DNA of 64,000 nucleotides from Sistotremastrum niveocremeum HHB9708 (lineage: Eukaryota > Basidiomycota > Agaricomycetes > Sistotremastrales > Sistotremastraceae). A program made the translations under genes and the position numbers. Positions 62,396 to 64,000 of this stretch are shown piece after piece; the first letter of the stretch is position 1, and the number at the start of each line of letters is the position of its first letter. The stretch spans positions 1,304,342-1,368,341 of the forward strand of contig KV419395.1 in assembly GCA_001630475.1 (NCBI GenBank). Direction: 5' to 3'. The notes under the pieces are model-generated. The model was not told the origin of the DNA. It did no database searches and worked only from the letters and a program-made list of their open reading frames with translations.

Positions 62396-64000
62396 TCAAG
62401 CTGGATGCAGTCCAAGCCCGAGAGAGAATTTCTCTATCTTTGGAGAGTCCAATGCCTTGGTAAGAATATCGGCAATTTGGCTGTCGGTCTGAATATATTT
62501 GAGGATGACTTGATTACGAGCGACCATCTCGCGAATGAAATGATAAGGAAGGGCGATGTGTTTGGTTCGGGGTGAGAATTTGTGTTCCTTGGCCATCGCA
62601 ATTGCACTTTGGTTGTCACCGAAGAGAGTCGTGGGATATTGGAGAGGGGAAAGGACATCTTCGAAGAACATACGAACCCAAAGAAGTTCGCGGACAGCAT
62701 GGGACATGGCAATGTATTCGGCTTCTGCTGTGGAAAGCGCAATGATGGATTGTTTGCGAGAACTCCAGCTTACAGCTCCTCCGTCGATCATAACGACATA
62801 TCCGGTGACGGACTTCCAGTCAAGATCTTCGCGAGCAAAACTGGCGTCACAATAGACGGAGAGACCATCCTTGGTAGCGCCGAAGGTGAGCTTCTTGTCT
62901 TTCGTAGTGACGAGATAGCGGAGAATTCGTTTGGCGGCTTCCCAATGGATGCGAGCTGGATTGTTCATGAATTGCGCAAGAACAGAGACGGGGTAGGCGA
63001 TATCAGGACGGGTACCAGTGGCCGCGTAGTTCAGAGATCCAATGAGTTCGAGATAGGGAACGTTCTTCATTTCGTCAATCTCGGATTGGGATGTGGGACA
63101 CTGACTGCGAGTATATTTGGCGCCTGGAACCATGGGAGAATGGGTAGGTCGACAATCTGAAAGGTTGAATCTCTTTGCCATGGCGTCAATATAACTTTCC
63201 TGTGACAGAGATAAGATCCGATTCTCTCGATCGCGTTCAACCAGAAATCCCAGTAGCCAATGGATATCACCGAGGAATTTGATGGGATACACGGCCTCGA
63301 TCCGACGATGAATATCCAACAGTGTAGGTGTGTCATTACCTGTACTGTGGACATCATCGACATGAATTCCTAGGAATGTTGAGATTCCATTCGGCTCGTG
63401 TCGGTAGAAGATGGCGGGATCAACCTGGCTACGGGTAAATCCCAAATCTTCTAGAAGTTTGAGGACGGTCAGGTACCACTCTCGTGCGGCCTGCTTTAGA
63501 CCGTAGAGCGGACGAAGCAGTAGGCAGACGTGATCGGGATTGTCCGGATCTTCGAAGCCTTCGACTTGTTCCATGTAGACAGTCTCTCGGAGGGTTCCGT
63601 TGAGGAAAGCTTGCTCGAAGTCGGCTTGGTAGATGTCCCAGTCGTTACGAGTAGCGAGGGAAAGGAGAATTTTGTTGGAGGCGGATCTGGCGACGGGGGC
63701 AGTGGTTTCGAAGTAGTCAACCTTGTATTTTTGAGTGAATCCACGAGCTGTGACTCTTGCCTTGTATTTTACCGGCTTTCCGAGTGCATCGAGCTTGATT
63801 TTGTAGACCCAACGGTTGCTGACCACGTTGACGCCAGGAGGACGAGGTACGAGTTCGTACACTCCACGTGCTTTAAGACCTTCCACTTCGGCTTCCATCG
63901 CGGATCTCCATTCCGGCCACTCCTCGGTCTTCATCGCTTCCCGCATGCTCTCCGGTTCTCCACCAGCGGTGGTAGCAGCGAAGGCGAATACTCCCCCTGA
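62396..64000 (-). CDS. Ty1/copia retrotransposon pol: RT and RNase H, 5' outside
   Basis: Minus-strand frame open through the window edge, so only the end of gag-pol is seen. The reverse transcriptase starts around SMREAMKTEEWPEWRSAMEA, with GVYELVPRPPGVNVVSNRWV, ARGFTQKYKVDYFETTAPVA, LYGLKQAAREWYLTVLKL and the catalytic-type HVDDVHSTGND, where the canonical YVDD is HVDD. RNase H follows: LSVYCDASFAREDLDWKSVT, LSTAEAEYIAMSHAVRELLW and TKHIALPYHFIREMV, ending ILTKALDSPKIEKFSLGLGL. This order (RT then RNase H at the end) is the copia class. The TGA stop at 62398-62396 lies inside the polypurine tract. The ORF is intact here, so the insertion may be recent. Confidence 0.93.
   Translation of the reverse strand, partial: SGGVFAFAATTAGGEPESMREAMKTEEWPEWRSAMEAEVEGLKARGVYELVPRPPGVNVVSNRWVYKIKLDALGKPVKYKARVTARGFTQKYKVDYFETTAPVARSASNKILLSLATRNDWDIYQADFEQAFLNGTLRETVYMEQVEGFEDPDNPDHVCLLLRPLYGLKQAAREWYLTVLKLLEDLGFTRSQVDPAIFYRHEPNGISTFLGIHVDDVHSTGNDTPTLLDIHRRIEAVYPIKFLGDIHWLLGFLVERDRENRILSLSQESYIDAMAKRFNLSDCRPTHSPMVPGAKYTRSQCPTSQSEIDEMKNVPYLELIGSLNYAATGTRPDIAYPVSVLAQFMNNPARIHWEAAKRILRYLVTTKDKKLTFGATKDGLSVYCDASFAREDLDWKSVTGYVVMIDGGAVSWSSRKQSIIALSTAEAEYIAMSHAVRELLWVRMFFEDVLSPLQYPTTLFGDNQSAIAMAKEHKFSPRTKHIALPYHFIREMVARNQVILKYIQTDSQIADILTKALDSPKIEKFSLGLGLHPA

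Overview
This window reads as nuclear DNA of a filamentous basidiomycete, most likely an Agaricomycete. The genes are dense, sit on both strands, and are cut by many short (about 45-65 bp) GT-AG introns. Proteins also fit this: an Atg6 ending WVTNAG, a bli-3 homologue, a RAX2 homologue, and a fungal 17.8 kDa complex I subunit. All gene models were built by hand from splice signals, reading phase and recalled family sequences. No alignment or database search was run.

Layout, left to right. 1-949 (+) is the 3' end of a DDT/WHIM-like chromatin gene, followed by an ORF relic with an in-frame TGA. 1455-4785 holds a divergent pair, an SWS1/ZSWIM7 homologue (-) and DNA polymerase kappa (+). 4826-7082 has ATG6/Beclin (-) and the ATP synthase delta subunit (+), whose start codons lie 43 bp apart. 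7377-14348 has glutamate-cysteine ligase (-), an RraA-type aldolase (-), an Mmc1-like mitochondrial membrane protein (+) and a VanZ-like membrane protein (-). 14626-18669 (+) is one 16-exon gene for an AlkB-like Fe(II)/2-oxoglutarate dioxygenase with cysteine-pair motifs. 18731-23055 (-) has a PH-like coiled-coil protein and an HSP12-type stress protein. 23720-28230 (+) is RAX2 with a C-terminal SH3 domain.

28402-35876 has REI1 (-), a securin-like protein (-), a complex I 17.8 kDa subunit (-), ATG27 (-) and a Josephin/ataxin-3 deubiquitinase (+). 36015-40916 (+) has bli-3, a GABA-type aminotransferase and a membrane RING-H2 protein. 41045-50228 has an MFS DHA2 transporter (-), S-adenosylmethionine decarboxylase (-), a FAM210-like mitochondrial protein (+), an RPEL-repeat protein (-), a taspase-like Ntn hydrolase (+) and a membrane coiled-coil protein (-). 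51474-59009 (+) has the CHD1 remodeller and splicing factor SLU7. The window ends in an ABCA-type transporter whose 3' half is cut off by a Ty1/copia retrotransposon on the minus strand that runs off the edge.

Most of the window is core eukaryotic housekeeping with conserved functions: genome maintenance, autophagy, mitochondria, ubiquitin, polarity, chromatin and splicing. I see no gene cluster that looks like a new defence or biosynthetic system. The points most worth checking are the retrotransposon-broken ABC transporter with its odd interleaved repeats, the large AlkB-like dioxygenase, the SWS1 gene hidden behind a GC-AG intron next to Pol kappa, and several very short divergent promoters.
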